A DNA stretch of 9,807 nt from NCBI GenBank assembly GCA_039812545.1, contig JBDIAR010000131.1, positions 1-9,807 of the forward strand. The letters are read 5' to 3'. Each line of letters starts with the position of its first letter. The stretch's first letter is position 1. Below are positions 1 through 8,000 of the stretch, piece after piece. A model generated the notes under the pieces. That model saw nothing but the letters and a program-made list of their open reading frames with translations, was not told the DNA's origin and did not search any database. Source of the DNA: JBDIAR01 sp039812545 (lineage in GTDB: Bacteria > Actinomycetota > Actinomycetes > Actinomycetales > Dermatophilaceae). Made by a program: the position numbers and the translations under genes.

Positions 1-90
1 GTTCTTGCCGGTGTTGTGGTTCTTGCCGGTGTTGTGGTTCTTGCCGGTGTTGTGGTTCTTGCCGGTGTTGTGGTTCTTGCCGGTGTTGTG
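1..90. repeat. Five perfect tandem copies of an 18-bp unit inside the manB 3' end
   Basis: The unit GTTCTTGCCGGTGTTGTG starts at 1, 19, 37, 55 and 73, followed by a partial GTTCT at 91-95. All five copies are identical. On the minus strand each encodes H-N-T-G-K-N in the manB frame, so copy number can change without a frameshift. The array reaches the first base of the window and may continue to the left. Identity between copies points to recent slippage or expansion, a VNTR-like locus. Confidence 0.95.
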
Positions 91-1545
91 GTTCTCGGCC
101 TCGCGGATGACTGCCACGAGTTCGTCGCGGATCGCGGTCATCGTGGCCGCGTCGCCCGCTTCGACGTTCAGTCGCAGCAGCGGTTCGGTGTTGGAGGCGC
201 GGACATTGCACCACCACATGGGTTCGTCCGGCGGTGACTCGATGGTCAACCCGTCCAGGGTGTCGATCGAGGCGCCGCGGGCCCGCGCCCAGGCGTTCAC
301 CCGATCGACTGCGGCACCCTGGTCGGCGATGACCGAGTTGACCTCCCCGGACGAGGGGTACCGGTCGAACTCGGCGATGAGTTCGGACAACGGCCGGTCC
401 TGGCCCCCGAGCGCGGCGAGCAGGTGCAACGCGGCCAACATGCCGGTGTCGGCATACCAGAAGTCGCGGAAGTAGTAGTGCGCGGAGTGTTCGCCGCCGA
501 AGACCGCGCCGGAGGCGGCCATCTCGGCCTTGACGAAGGAGTGGCCGACGCGGGTGCGCACGGGTTCGCCGCCGTGTTCGCGCACGATCTCGGGGACGGC
601 CCGCGAGGAGATGACATTGTGGACGATCCGAACGGGCAGATCGGGTTCGCCGGCGGTGGACACTCGGCGGGCCCGGGCGATTTCGCGGGCGGCGACCATG
701 GCGGTCACGGCGCTGGCGCTGACCGGGGCACCGGTCTCGTCCACCGCGAAGCACCGGTCGGCGTCGCCGTCGAAGGCCAGGCCGAGGTCCGCGCCGTGCT
801 CCACGACGGCGCGCTGGAGGTCGACGATGTTCTTCGGGTCCAGCGGGTTCGCCTCGTGGTTGGGGAAGGTGCCGTCCAGTTCGAAGTACAGCGGCACGAT
901 CTGCAGCGGCAGCGGCGCCAACGCGGCCTCTCCCAGCACCACGGGGACGGTGAGCCCACCCATCCCGTTGGCGGCGTCGACGACCACCTTCAGCGGCCGG
1001 ATGTCGCGGATGTCGACGAGGGTGCGCAGGAACTGCGCGTACTCCACGAGCAGGTCGCGTTCGGTCAGGCTGCCGGGCGGGTCGGCCGGCGGCGGCGGCC
1101 CCTCGTCGAGCAACTGCTGGGCGCGCCGGGTGATCTCGGCCAGGCCGGTGTCCCGGCCGACCGGTCGGGCGCCGGACCGGCACAACTTGATGCCGTTGTA
1201 TGCCGCCGGGTTGTGGCTCGCGGTGAACATCGCCCCGGGGATATCGAGCAGCCCCGACGCGAAATACAGCCCGTCCGTCGAACACAGGCCGATCAGGATG
1301 ACATCGACCCCGGCGGCGGCGGCGCCCTCGGCGAAGGCCCGGGACAACGACGGCGAACTCGGGCGCATGTCGTGCCCGATGACGATGGCGGGACGAGCGT
1401 CGGCGTCGGAGCCGGCCTGTGGGAGGGCCACGACCTGCGCGAAGGCCCGGCCGATGGCATACGCGACCTCGTCGTTCAGCTGTTCGGGAACCAGCCCTCG
1501 AACGTCGTAGGCCTTGATGAAGTCAGCGAGTCGGGAGCCGGTCAC
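1..1545 (-). CDS. manB: Phosphomannomutase ManB (alpha-D-phosphohexomutase family), 3' end beyond the window
   Basis: Cytosolic enzyme interconverting mannose-6-phosphate and mannose-1-phosphate, the precursor of GDP-mannose for mannosylated glycans; relatives often also act on glucose phosphates. The frame is open for 515 codons to the left edge. Visible motifs: AYDVRG near the N-terminus; the phosphoserine loop TASHNPAAYNGIK with Ser110; the metal-binding loop DGDADR at 259-264; the sugar-binding GGEHSAHYYF around 350-359; the phosphate-binding RASNTEPLLR with SNTEP at 451-455. The catalytic protein appears complete by about residue 484, matching the usual 455-480 residue length. After that the frame continues into perfect NHNTGK hexapeptide repeats, which is unusual. 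The GTG start at 1545 gives MTGSRLADFIKAYDVRG; it lies 10 bases after the nitrilase stop and has no clear Shine-Dalgarno site, but a TAAAGT box ends 7 bases upstream. The family call is very secure; the true C-terminus is not visible. Confidence 0.95.
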   Translation of the reverse strand, partial: MTGSRLADFIKAYDVRGLVPEQLNDEVAYAIGRAFAQVVALPQAGSDADARPAIVIGHDMRPSSPSLSRAFAEGAAAAGVDVILIGLCSTDGLYFASGLLDIPGAMFTASHNPAAYNGIKLCRSGARPVGRDTGLAEITRRAQQLLDEGPPPPADPPGSLTERDLLVEYAQFLRTLVDIRDIRPLKVVVDAANGMGGLTVPVVLGEAALAPLPLQIVPLYFELDGTFPNHEANPLDPKNIVDLQRAVVEHGADLGLAFDGDADRCFAVDETGAPVSASAVTAMVAAREIARARRVSTAGEPDLPVRIVHNVISSRAVPEIVREHGGEPVRTRVGHSFVKAEMAASGAVFGGEHSAHYYFRDFWYADTGMLAALHLLAALGGQDRPLSELIAEFDRYPSSGEVNSVIADQGAAVDRVNAWARARGASIDTLDGLTIESPPDEPMWWCNVRASNTEPLLRLNVEAGDAATMTAIRDELVAVIREAENHNTGKNHNTGKNHNTGKNHNTGKNHNTGKN

Positions 1546-1552
1546 CGGACAG

Positions 1553-1558
1553 ACTTTA
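1553..1558 (-). promoter_or_regulatory. Possible -10 box for a leaderless manB transcript
   Basis: On the minus strand TAAAGT (1558 down to 1553) fits the actinobacterial TANNNT -10 pattern and is followed by seven bases and then the manB GTG at 1545. That spacing puts the transcription start on or next to the start codon. The first three bases are also the TAA stop codon of the upstream nitrilase gene. I see no convincing -35 element. This is inference from spacing only. Confidence 0.35.
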
Positions 1559-2419
1559 CGGCAGGGCACCGACGCTGATCCGCCGTCGTGGGCCGAGATC
1601 GGCCCGTCGGTCGGCGCCCATCGAGTGCTCCGCACGGGTGGCGGTCACGACGGCGGGGTCGAGGTCGGCGACGATGACGCCGGCTTCGCGGCCCAGCCGG
1701 GCCAGGGGCCGACCCTCCGGGTCGTAGATCGCCGACCCGCCGGAGAACTCCTCGTCGCCGCACCGCCCGGTCAGACCGGCGAAGACGACGTACATCCCCG
1801 TGTCGAGGGCCCGGGCGGCGTAGTAGAGGTCCCGGCGATGCTCGCTGCCGACGGCATACGCGGCGGCGACGAGATAGCCCAGGGCACCGTCGTCCGCGGC
1901 GGCGCGGGCGTGTTCGGGGAAGCAGCCGTCGTAACAGATCGCCAGACCGAACTCGACGCCGCCGACGACCAGCGACGTCCCGTGGTCCCCGGGGGTCAGG
2001 GTGGCGCGTTCGTCGGCCACCAGATGCTGCTTGTCATAGGGCGCGCTCACCCGGCCGGACGGCTCGACGAGCACCAGCGAGAGCCGCCGGACGGCGGGGT
2101 GAACGTGGTGACCGGGGGTGCCGGCGCGGGCCAGGGCGGCGCCGGCGACGACGACGATCTCGTGGTCACGTGACGCGTGGGCGAGCGGTTCGAGCCAGCT
2201 CGGGTCGTCGGTCGTGGGCAGCGGGCCGGCGAAGACCTCCGGCGCATAACCGGTGAGGAAGCCCTCCGGCAGCACGACGAGTTCGGCCCCCCGCCCGGCG
2301 GCCTGCGAGACCAGGTCCACGGCGCGCCGGACATTGCCGGTCAGATCACCGGCGGTGCAGCCGGCCTGGGCCGCGGCGACCCGCACGGGCGTGGTCGCCC
2401 TGGTGTGGAGCTGAGGCAT
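1556..2419 (-). CDS. Carbon-nitrogen hydrolase (nitrilase superfamily amidohydrolase)
   Basis: A 287-residue cytosolic hydrolase expected to cleave a C-N bond of an amide, ureide or similar small substrate; the substrate cannot be told from sequence. The nitrilase catalytic set is complete: Glu52 in VVLPEGF, Lys130 in YDKQHL, Cys162 in LAICYDGCFPE, and the accessory Glu137 in DERATLTPGD. The length is typical for a single-domain member (260-300). The ATG start at 2419 gives an N-terminus that quickly enters the first core strand (VRVAAAQAG). The gene lies 9 bases after the DUF3499 stop and 10 bases before manB on the same strand, so the three are probably cotranscribed. In mycobacteria DUF3499 and manB are neighbours, so this gene looks like an insertion into a conserved pair. 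The family is secure; a role in mannose or envelope metabolism would be speculation. Confidence 0.9.
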   Translation of the reverse strand: MPQLHTRATTPVRVAAAQAGCTAGDLTGNVRRAVDLVSQAAGRGAELVVLPEGFLTGYAPEVFAGPLPTTDDPSWLEPLAHASRDHEIVVVAGAALARAGTPGHHVHPAVRRLSLVLVEPSGRVSAPYDKQHLVADERATLTPGDHGTSLVVGGVEFGLAICYDGCFPEHARAAADDGALGYLVAAAYAVGSEHRRDLYYAARALDTGMYVVFAGLTGRCGDEEFSGGSAIYDPEGRPLARLGREAGVIVADLDPAVVTATRAEHSMGADRRADLGPRRRISVGALP

Positions 2420-2428
2420 CCGTGCAGG

Positions 2429-2896
2429 TCAGGGTTCGGGAAGAACGCGCAGGTGTCGGGGCCGCCGGGGTCGTGACTCGCCGGGGTGCGATCCCGCGAG
2501 GGGCGCGCCGGGGGTTCCGGGCCCACCGGGCTTCGCCGGACCGGCCGGACCAGCCGGACCGGCGGCGGGACCGGCGGGCGTCGACGGCATACCCGGACGG
2601 TTCTGGTCTGGCGCGGCACGGCGCGGCCGGTCCTCGCGCAGCGCGTCGGCGAGCGCCGACAGATCGTCGCCGGTATGCCGGGCCGCCTCGCGGTACTCCC
2701 CACCGAGCCGCACGACCTGCCAGCCGCGTGGTGGGGTGAGCCGGTCGGCGTGCTCGGTGCACATGTCGTAGGTGTGGGGTTCGGCGTAGGTGGCGAGCGG
2801 ACCGATGACGATGCTCGACTCGGCATAGGCATACGTCAAGGTGGCCACCGCGGCACGCGCGCACCCCGTCTTCGAACACTGCCGCTTCAGGCCCAC
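2429..2896 (-). CDS. DUF3499 family protein with Cys/His cluster and collagen-like tail
   Basis: A 155-residue protein of unknown function, conserved across Actinomycetota next to manB. The conserved part is residues 5-65: RQCSKTGC, then ATLTYAYAESSIVIGPLATYAEPHTYDMCTEH, then PRGWQVVRL. Cys7, Cys12, Cys46 and His49 form a CxxxxC plus CxxH pattern that could bind a metal; this is inference, no function is established. Residues 93-155 are a low-complexity Pro/Gly/Ala tail with GPAGPAGPA repeats and a basic end. I chose the GTG at 2896 because it places RQCSKTGC right after the start, as in relatives, and because a TACAGT box ends exactly 7 bases upstream. The frame remains open upstream to 3040 but that stretch is not family-like and runs into the oppositely oriented neighbour. 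The nitrilase follows after 9 bases. Confidence 0.88.
   Translation of the reverse strand: MGLKRQCSKTGCARAAVATLTYAYAESSIVIGPLATYAEPHTYDMCTEHADRLTPPRGWQVVRLGGEYREAARHTGDDLSALADALREDRPRRAAPDQNRPGMPSTPAGPAAGPAGPAGPAKPGGPGTPGAPLAGSHPGESRPRRPRHLRVLPEP
2486..2581 (-). repeat. Collagen-like Gly-Pro-Ala stretch in the DUF3499 tail
   Basis: Residues about 106-137 of the DUF3499 protein read as short Gly/Pro/Ala repeats (PAGPAAGPAGPAGPAKPGGP and similar), encoded by imperfect GGNCCN repeats. This is a disordered, low-complexity tail of the kind that varies between strains; it lies outside the conserved domain. Confidence 0.7.
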
Positions 2897-2903
2897 GAAG
2901 GGG

Positions 2904-2909
2904 ACTGTA
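2904..2909 (-). promoter_or_regulatory. Probable -10 box for a leaderless DUF3499-nitrilase-manB transcript
   Basis: Reading the minus strand, TACAGT (2909 down to 2904) fits TANNNT and is followed by CCCCTTC and then the GTG start at 2896. The 7-base gap predicts transcription starting at the start codon, a leaderless mRNA, which agrees with the lack of a Shine-Dalgarno site. The -35 region is weak (TTCGGC about 18 bases upstream). Confidence 0.5.
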
Positions 2910-2946
2910 GCGGCTGCGCGGGGCGGTGCCGAACGAGCCACGCCGG

Positions 2947-2952
2947 TAGGCT
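2947..2952 (+). promoter_or_regulatory. Possible -10 box for the zincin gene
   Basis: TAGGCT is a common actinobacterial -10 form. It lies in the 94-bp divergent gap between DUF3499 and the zincin gene, 38 bases before the GTG at 2991, which would give a leader of about 30 bases containing the GGAG at 2981-2984. No clear -35 element is seen. Confidence 0.4.
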
Positions 2953-2990
2953 GGGGCCACTCGGCGATCGAACGGCGGCAGGAGCAGGAT

Positions 2991-3434
2991 GTGGACGTGA
3001 CCAGCGCGCCCGGTGCCGGTCGGTCGCCGATGGCGCCCACGTCCCGCCGGGATCGGCGCGGCCGCGGCGTGCGGGGTCCGTTGGCCTGGCCGCCGGTGCC
3101 GGTGATGGTGACCCGGGCCGAGGAGTTCGACGACCTCGTGATGGACGCCGCCGAGCGACTCGAACCGCATTGGAGCCTGGTTCATCCGCATCTGGAGTTC
3201 GCCGTCGACGACATCCCCAATCCCGGTGCGTGCGGGGACGACATCCCGCTGGGGCGGGTGTTCGCGGCCGAGCGGGACCGACCGGCGCGGGTCGTCATCT
3301 ACCGCCGGCCCGTGGAGGTTCGGGCGGTGGGGCGCCGGGAGGTGGCCGCGTTGGTCACCGATGTGGTCACTGAACAGGTGGCCGCGCTGCTGGGGCGCGC
3401 GCCGGAGGACATCGATCCCGGGTACGACGGCTGA
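2991..3434 (+). CDS. Metallopeptidase-like (zincin-fold) family protein, active-site motif degenerate
   Basis: A 147-residue small protein of the actinobacterial metallopeptidase family (Rv3259-like, zincin fold). Family features seen: a basic N-terminus with RDRRGRGVRGPL, then VTRAEEFDDLVMDAAERLEPHW, LEFAVDDIP, RPARVVIYRRPVEVRA, and the closing helix LVTDVVTEQVAALLGRAPEDIDP. Where zincins carry HExxH, this protein reads T127-E128-Q129-V130-A131: the Glu remains but both metal-binding histidines are gone, so peptidase activity is unlikely. The GTG at 2991 is chosen because GGAG at 2981-2984 sits 6 bases upstream; GTG at 2997 is possible. The frame is open back to 2841 but that would overlap DUF3499. 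The gene is divergent from DUF3499 and converges on DUF5719 with a 36-base gap. No signal peptide. Its cellular role is unknown. Confidence 0.85.
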   Translation: MDVTSAPGAGRSPMAPTSRRDRRGRGVRGPLAWPPVPVMVTRAEEFDDLVMDAAERLEPHWSLVHPHLEFAVDDIPNPGACGDDIPLGRVFAAERDRPARVVIYRRPVEVRAVGRREVAALVTDVVTEQVAALLGRAPEDIDPGYDG

Positions 3435-3460
3435 CCCGCGCCGGCCGGGTCGTCGAGCAG

Positions 3461-3480
3461 TCAGCCGAGGTCAGCCGAGG
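3461..3480. repeat. 10-bp tandem duplication across the DUF5719 stop codon
   Basis: TCAGCCGAGG occurs twice in a row. On the minus strand the first copy to be read ends the DUF5719 frame with CTCGGCTGA, and the second repeats those bases just after the stop, out of frame. It occupies the short gap between two convergent genes. No strong terminator was found in this gap; only a weak ACCCG/CGGGT stem at 3434-3450 with a 7-base loop. Confidence 0.8.
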
Positions 3481-5003
3481 GAGCGCAGCGGCTTGACCAC
3501 CGTGGTCATCGGCCGGGCCAGCAGTGGTGCGATGTCGAACAACGGGCCCGCGGGATCGGCGACGGACACCGACATGGCGGCGTGTGCCCCGACGGCCTGG
3601 GCCGCGTAGACCCACACCGAGGACGTGCCCGCCGGGAGGGCGATGGCGGTCGTCGCGCCTGCCGCGAGTCTCACCTGACGTGGAGTCGGTATGCCGTGTG
3701 CGTCCACCGTCGTGACCGTGACGGGTCCCCCGGTTTCGGCGGCCAGGTGCACCGTGGCGGTCGCGCCGGGCAGGGTGGGGGTGCCGGCGAGACCGTTCAG
3801 GACCGGGGTGGCCGGGACCCAACCGAAGTCGGAGACCGGTTCCCCGGTCGTGGCGCGGCGTTCGACCGCGGCGGCCGCGAGGACCGGATGATCGGCGGTC
3901 AGCTGCACGGCATACGAACCGGCGGGCAGTGCGGTGATCGGGACGTCGAGGCTCGCCCCGGAGGGGATTCGCACGACGGCGCCACCGGGGAAGGGCCGCG
4001 GACCGGTGGCCGTCAACAGGGTGAGCGTGGCGATGGTGTCGGCCGTGGGGGCGACCAGGCGAAGGGTGGCGGTGCCGGCCAGGTCGATCCCGGGTACGAC
4101 CAGCTTGGTGGCCGACGGGGCCGAGTGGACGGCGTCGGCGGCGCCCCGGCCGATGGCCCCGTCGATCCAGGAGTCGGAGAGGACCGCCGCGATGTCACCG
4201 GTCGAGGTGAGGCGGACGGCCGGTGCGCTCTCGCCGGGGACCAACGCATCGAGCAACAGCGAGACCCGCGACCGGGCGGGCACGTCCACGGTGTCCTGGG
4301 CGGGGGTGAGCCGCCCCGTGACGCCGTGGACCTCGACGGTGACGGTAACCGTCGCCGCGCCCGGGTTGGCGATGACGACCCGTTCGCGACGCGAGGCCTG
4401 ACCACCGCCGCCGACCAACCACAGGTCCGAGCCCGGTGTCTGGCAGGTCGTCGCGATCAGCCCCCGGGAGTCGCCGTCCCGGCGCAGCCAGGCCTGCAGG
4501 GCGGTCAGCCCCGGCGCCTGCGAACCCTCGGCCGTGACGAGCAGGGCGGTTGCCGTCGTGGTGGTGGCCGCCGCGATGATCCCGGGACGGTCGGCGCGCG
4601 AGGCCGGGTCGGCGGGCTTGCCGGCCGCGGCGGACCCGCCGGCCGCGGCGCCGAGGGCGGTGATCGCGAGTGATCCGGCCCCGGGGACGGCCCCTGGTGC
4701 CGAGGCGGTCGATGCCGGGGGGGTCGGTCCGGAGGCGGCGGGATAGGCGCTGGGCGGCGGCGACACGGCATACGCCGCGGTCGAACCGGCCACCGGCGCG
4801 GAGTTCGTCAGTCCCAGGGTCTGCGGTCCCGGGCAGAGCAGCGTCGCGGAACCGACCGCCCGGGTCGTGGCGGTCAGGGCCGCGGCCTGTTCGGCGGGGG
4901 TGCGCAATTCGACGGAGCCGGAGTATCGGGAGGCGGCGACCACCAGCCCTGCGCCGGCGCCGGCCACGACGACGGCGCGCAGGACTCCCGTCACATATCT
5001 CAT
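3471..5003 (-). CDS. DUF5719 family protein, membrane-anchored and largely extracytoplasmic
   Basis: A 510-residue protein of unknown function. Residues 8-25 form one hydrophobic segment (VLRAVVVAGAGAGLVVAA) after MRY, so it is either a signal anchor or a cleaved signal; the rest is Ala/Thr/Val/Gly-rich and probably outside the cell. Family-type features are the early LLCPGPQT (Cys57), CQTPGSDLWLVGGG (Cys187) followed by RERVVIANPG, and LSDSWIDG near 276-282. Residues about 82-140 are a Pro/Ala/Ser-rich linker. The C-terminal half resembles repeated beta-sandwich strands, an impression only. The ATG at 5003 is chosen because it begins the hydrophobic segment and has GGGAGAG a few bases upstream. 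The frame is open back to 5195 but that part is a shadow of the glycosyltransferase. It follows the GT2 gene after 22 bases, so the two are probably cotranscribed and may work together in the envelope. Confidence 0.85.
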   Translation of the reverse strand: MRYVTGVLRAVVVAGAGAGLVVAASRYSGSVELRTPAEQAAALTATTRAVGSATLLCPGPQTLGLTNSAPVAGSTAAYAVSPPPSAYPAASGPTPPASTASAPGAVPGAGSLAITALGAAAGGSAAAGKPADPASRADRPGIIAAATTTTATALLVTAEGSQAPGLTALQAWLRRDGDSRGLIATTCQTPGSDLWLVGGGGQASRRERVVIANPGAATVTVTVEVHGVTGRLTPAQDTVDVPARSRVSLLLDALVPGESAPAVRLTSTGDIAAVLSDSWIDGAIGRGAADAVHSAPSATKLVVPGIDLAGTATLRLVAPTADTIATLTLLTATGPRPFPGGAVVRIPSGASLDVPITALPAGSYAVQLTADHPVLAAAAVERRATTGEPVSDFGWVPATPVLNGLAGTPTLPGATATVHLAAETGGPVTVTTVDAHGIPTPRQVRLAAGATTAIALPAGTSSVWVYAAQAVGAHAAMSVSVADPAGPLFDIAPLLARPMTTVVKPLRSLG

Positions 5004-5025
5004 CGGGTCTCTCCCTCGGGGTGGG

Positions 5026-8000
5026 TCATCCGCGCCGCCGGGATCGCCTGGTGCCGAACGGAATCGCGAGGAACACGACCAGGGCCAACAAGATGCCCTG
5101 GGCGAACCGCCAGGTGGACTGGTCGTGATCCAGGCTGATCTGCAGTTGCCCGGCCTCGGTGGGCAGGGCATAGCGCGGGTTGCCGTCGGCTGCAAGGGGG
5201 GCCAGCACCCGGCCGTCGTACGAGACCCGGGCGTGGTCCGCCCAGGCGGCGGCCTCGGCGACGACGAGGGTTCGACCGGCGGAGCCGGCGGAGACGGGTT
5301 GGTCGGTGGCCGCGTGCGGGCCGGTGACGCCGACGACGGCGACCGGCTGTCCGTTCGCCGCGTCGATGGTGAGCCGCGCCGACGGCAGTTCTGTCGTACC
5401 GGCCAGGCGCGGCATGACCCGCCACATCAGCCGACCGTCGGTGCCACCGAGGCGGGTGAGTCCGTCGGTCGCGTCGAGTCGGCGGATCAGGTCCGGGCTG
5501 CCGCCCTGCACCACCACGAAACCGATGGCCTGGGCGGCCAGGCCCTGTCGCACGGCATCGCGCGGGCCTGCCATGCCGGTCGGGCCGTCGAGCAGGGCCT
5601 GGACGGCCGGGACCACTCCGGGATCCGCGACCGATTCGCCGGACGGGTCGCCCCGTTGCAGGTCGCGCAGCAGGTCGCCGGGTTCGACGCCGACGAGCCG
5701 GTAATCCACGACGGCGGGCCCGGGGTTGACGACGAGCAACCGGTTGCTGAGCGGACCCGCGGACTGATCCACGGCGACGGCGGGGAGTTCGTCGCGACCG
5801 ACCTCGACGACCGATCCCAGCCCGCGCCGGGCGGCCAGGGCGGCACTGGCGAACACCGACAGGGCGAGCACGCATACGGTCGCGACGGCGACCACCCGAC
5901 GCAGGCCGATGCGCCGGCTGCCCATCCACCGCCGCATCCCGGAGGAACCCAACAAGACGGCGCCGAGCAGTCCGGCGAGGTAGAGCTGCAGCCCCACCCC
6001 GGGCCAGGCGGTGGCGACGGCGGAACTGCCGGGACCGGTGGTCGCCGACCCGAGGAAGACGTGCGGCGCCGCCAGCCCCAGGGTCAACCCGACCAGGGCG
6101 AGCGCCGCGGTGCCCAAGAGGGCGACCACCTTGGCGCGCTGGCCGACGTGTCGGACCATCGCCACGATCGCCAGCAGCACCATCGGCGCCATCAGCCAGA
6201 CGAAGCGACCGCCCGTGCCGTCGGGTTGCGCCAGCAGCATCTGCCAGGGCGGCGCCGCGGCGGTGTCCGTCGTGATCAGGCCGGGACCGGAGGCGAGCAA
6301 CCGCGGGTCGTCGATGAACCGGAGTACCCATGGCCCGAGCAGTCCGACGGTGACGGCGGCGACGACCAGGGCGCGCAGTCGGCGGGTGCCCGGCCCGAAG
6401 AGCAGGAGCAGCAGGCAGGCGACCAACATGATCGGCAGGGTGGCGGGGACGACCGCGGCGAGCAGGGCGCCGCCGAGCCCGGTGGCGAAGGCCGCGGTGT
6501 AGGTCCCGGTCCGGGAGCAGCACAACACGAAACCGGCCACGACCGGCGGGATGAGGATGTGGGCGAGGACCACGGTGAGCCGGCCCTGGGCCAGCGCCGA
6601 GGTCAGCACCCCGGCGGTCCCCCAGGCCAGCGCGACAAGTCCGCGGAACCACCGCGACCTGGTCGCCACCCGCCCGACCAGGTATGCCGAAACCGTCGCC
6701 AGCGGCATCGCCGCCAACAGCAGCCACGCCACGGTGACCGACGCGGGCGAACGGCCGGCCCCGACATACGGGACGCGTTCGACGAGCCAGGTCAGGCCGG
6801 CCAGGATCGCGGTGGCCGGACTCGTGGTCGTACCCGAGCCCAGGCCGGAGCCGTGCCACGAGTCCACGAAGGCGTGCCACAGTCCCGCGGAATCCGTTGC
6901 CGCAGCACGCAACTCGCCGCCCGCGACGCCGGTCGTCGTGGCGCCGAGCAGACCCGCCCGGATGGCCTCGCGCCAGGTGACCAGGCTCGCGGCGATCGCG
7001 ACGAGGGCGGCCAGGAACCCGGGATTGGTGACGATCCGCCGGGGCAACGAGGCCGGCAGGTGATGCAGGGCGTCCAGCGGGTCGAGCGGGTCGGTGCCGG
7101 GTGAACCGCTGGTGGGTTCGCCGACGGCGCCGACGGCGCCGGCGACCGCGACGGCACGCCGGGACCGCACGGGCGTCACCGCGTCGGCGATGGCGTCCAG
7201 CGCCTTGCGGTTGGCCGCGCCGGCGGAGACGAACAAGGTGGCCAGGTCGCGTCGTCGAACGGTGCGGGTATGCCGGTGCCGCCACCGCGCCGAGAGCCCG
7301 CGCCACGGCGCGACGAGGGCGCCGATGTCGGCGAACTCGGCCCACGCGGCCCGCGGCCGCTTGACGACGAGCAGGGCCGCCGCGGCGCCGATCGAGGTCG
7401 CCACGATCCACAGCGCGAGGAAGGGTGCGGCCAGTGGCGAGCACTGGGTGAGGGCGACCCGGCGGGCGGCCCGGCGCTGACGGGCCCGGAACCGACCCGA
7501 GCCGCCGACTCGCTCGCCGGAGTAGCTGGCGGCCGCGTCGCGCACGACCGCCTGTGGGACGACGACGACCCGTCGACCCGCGGCCTGGGCCCGCCAGCCG
7601 AAATCGAGGTCGGCGCCCTGGCTGTCGAAGGCCGTGTCGAACCCGCCCAGTTCGTCGAACACGGTGCGGCGTACCAGCATCCCGTTGCTGCCGACCGCGA
7701 GGGTGTCGCTGCGATGGTCGTACTGGCCCTGGTCGACTTCCCCGTATGCCGGTGCGGCCAGCGAGCGTCCGGTGCGGGTGACCTGCTGGCCCATCTCGAC
7801 GAAGCGTCGCGGGTCGTCCCAACTGACGACCTTGGGGCCGGCGACCGACACCGACGGCGAACGGCGGACCGCGTCGAGCAGTCTGGACAGGGCCGTGGGT
7901 TCGGGCGCACCGTCGTCGTGCAGCAGCCACAGCCAATGGTCGGGACCGGCCGTCGCCAAGGTGTCGACGGCACGGCGGACCGCCTCGCCGAAGGCGACGG

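Noticed and set aside
1..95. The 18-bp array as a CRISPR
   Set aside because: Units are directly adjacent with no spacers, and they keep the manB reading frame.
5..475. Plus-strand open frame beginning with PVLWF repeats
   Set aside because: It is the antisense reading of the manB 18-bp repeat and the manB C-terminal coding region; the minus strand carries clear enzyme motifs.
1548..1557. GACAGACTTT shared with the cofD upstream region (8967-8976)
   Set aside because: The two copies have opposite orientation relative to the nearby starts, and a shared 10-mer is plausible by chance.
424..1578. Long plus-strand open frame opposite manB
   Set aside because: Gly/Asp/Val-rich composition typical of a GC-rich shadow frame; manB motifs on the opposite strand account for the region.
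2841..2990. Upstream extension of the zincin reading frame
   Set aside because: It would overlap the start of DUF3499 and is not like the family N-terminus; a ribosome site supports the GTG at 2991.
2897..3040. Upstream extension of the DUF3499 frame
   Set aside because: It overlaps the divergent zincin gene and its promoter; the family begins close to RQCSKTGC.
3434..3450. ACCCG/CGGGT hairpin as a terminator between convergent genes
   Set aside because: Only five base pairs and no T-run; too weak to call.
5004..5195. N-terminal extension of DUF5719
   Set aside because: The extra 64 residues come from the GT2 coding region read in another frame; the ATG at 5003 has a ribosome site and opens the hydrophobic anchor.
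4867..7104. Plus-strand open frame of 745 codons opposite GT2
   Set aside because: Gln/Gly/Arg/Asp-rich low-complexity shadow with no recognisable domain.
5000..7936. Long minus-strand open frame of 978 codons in another phase of the GT2 gene
   Set aside because: Almost entirely Arg/Gly/Pro/Ala, with no domain; the overlapping GT2 frame has catalytic motifs and membrane helices.
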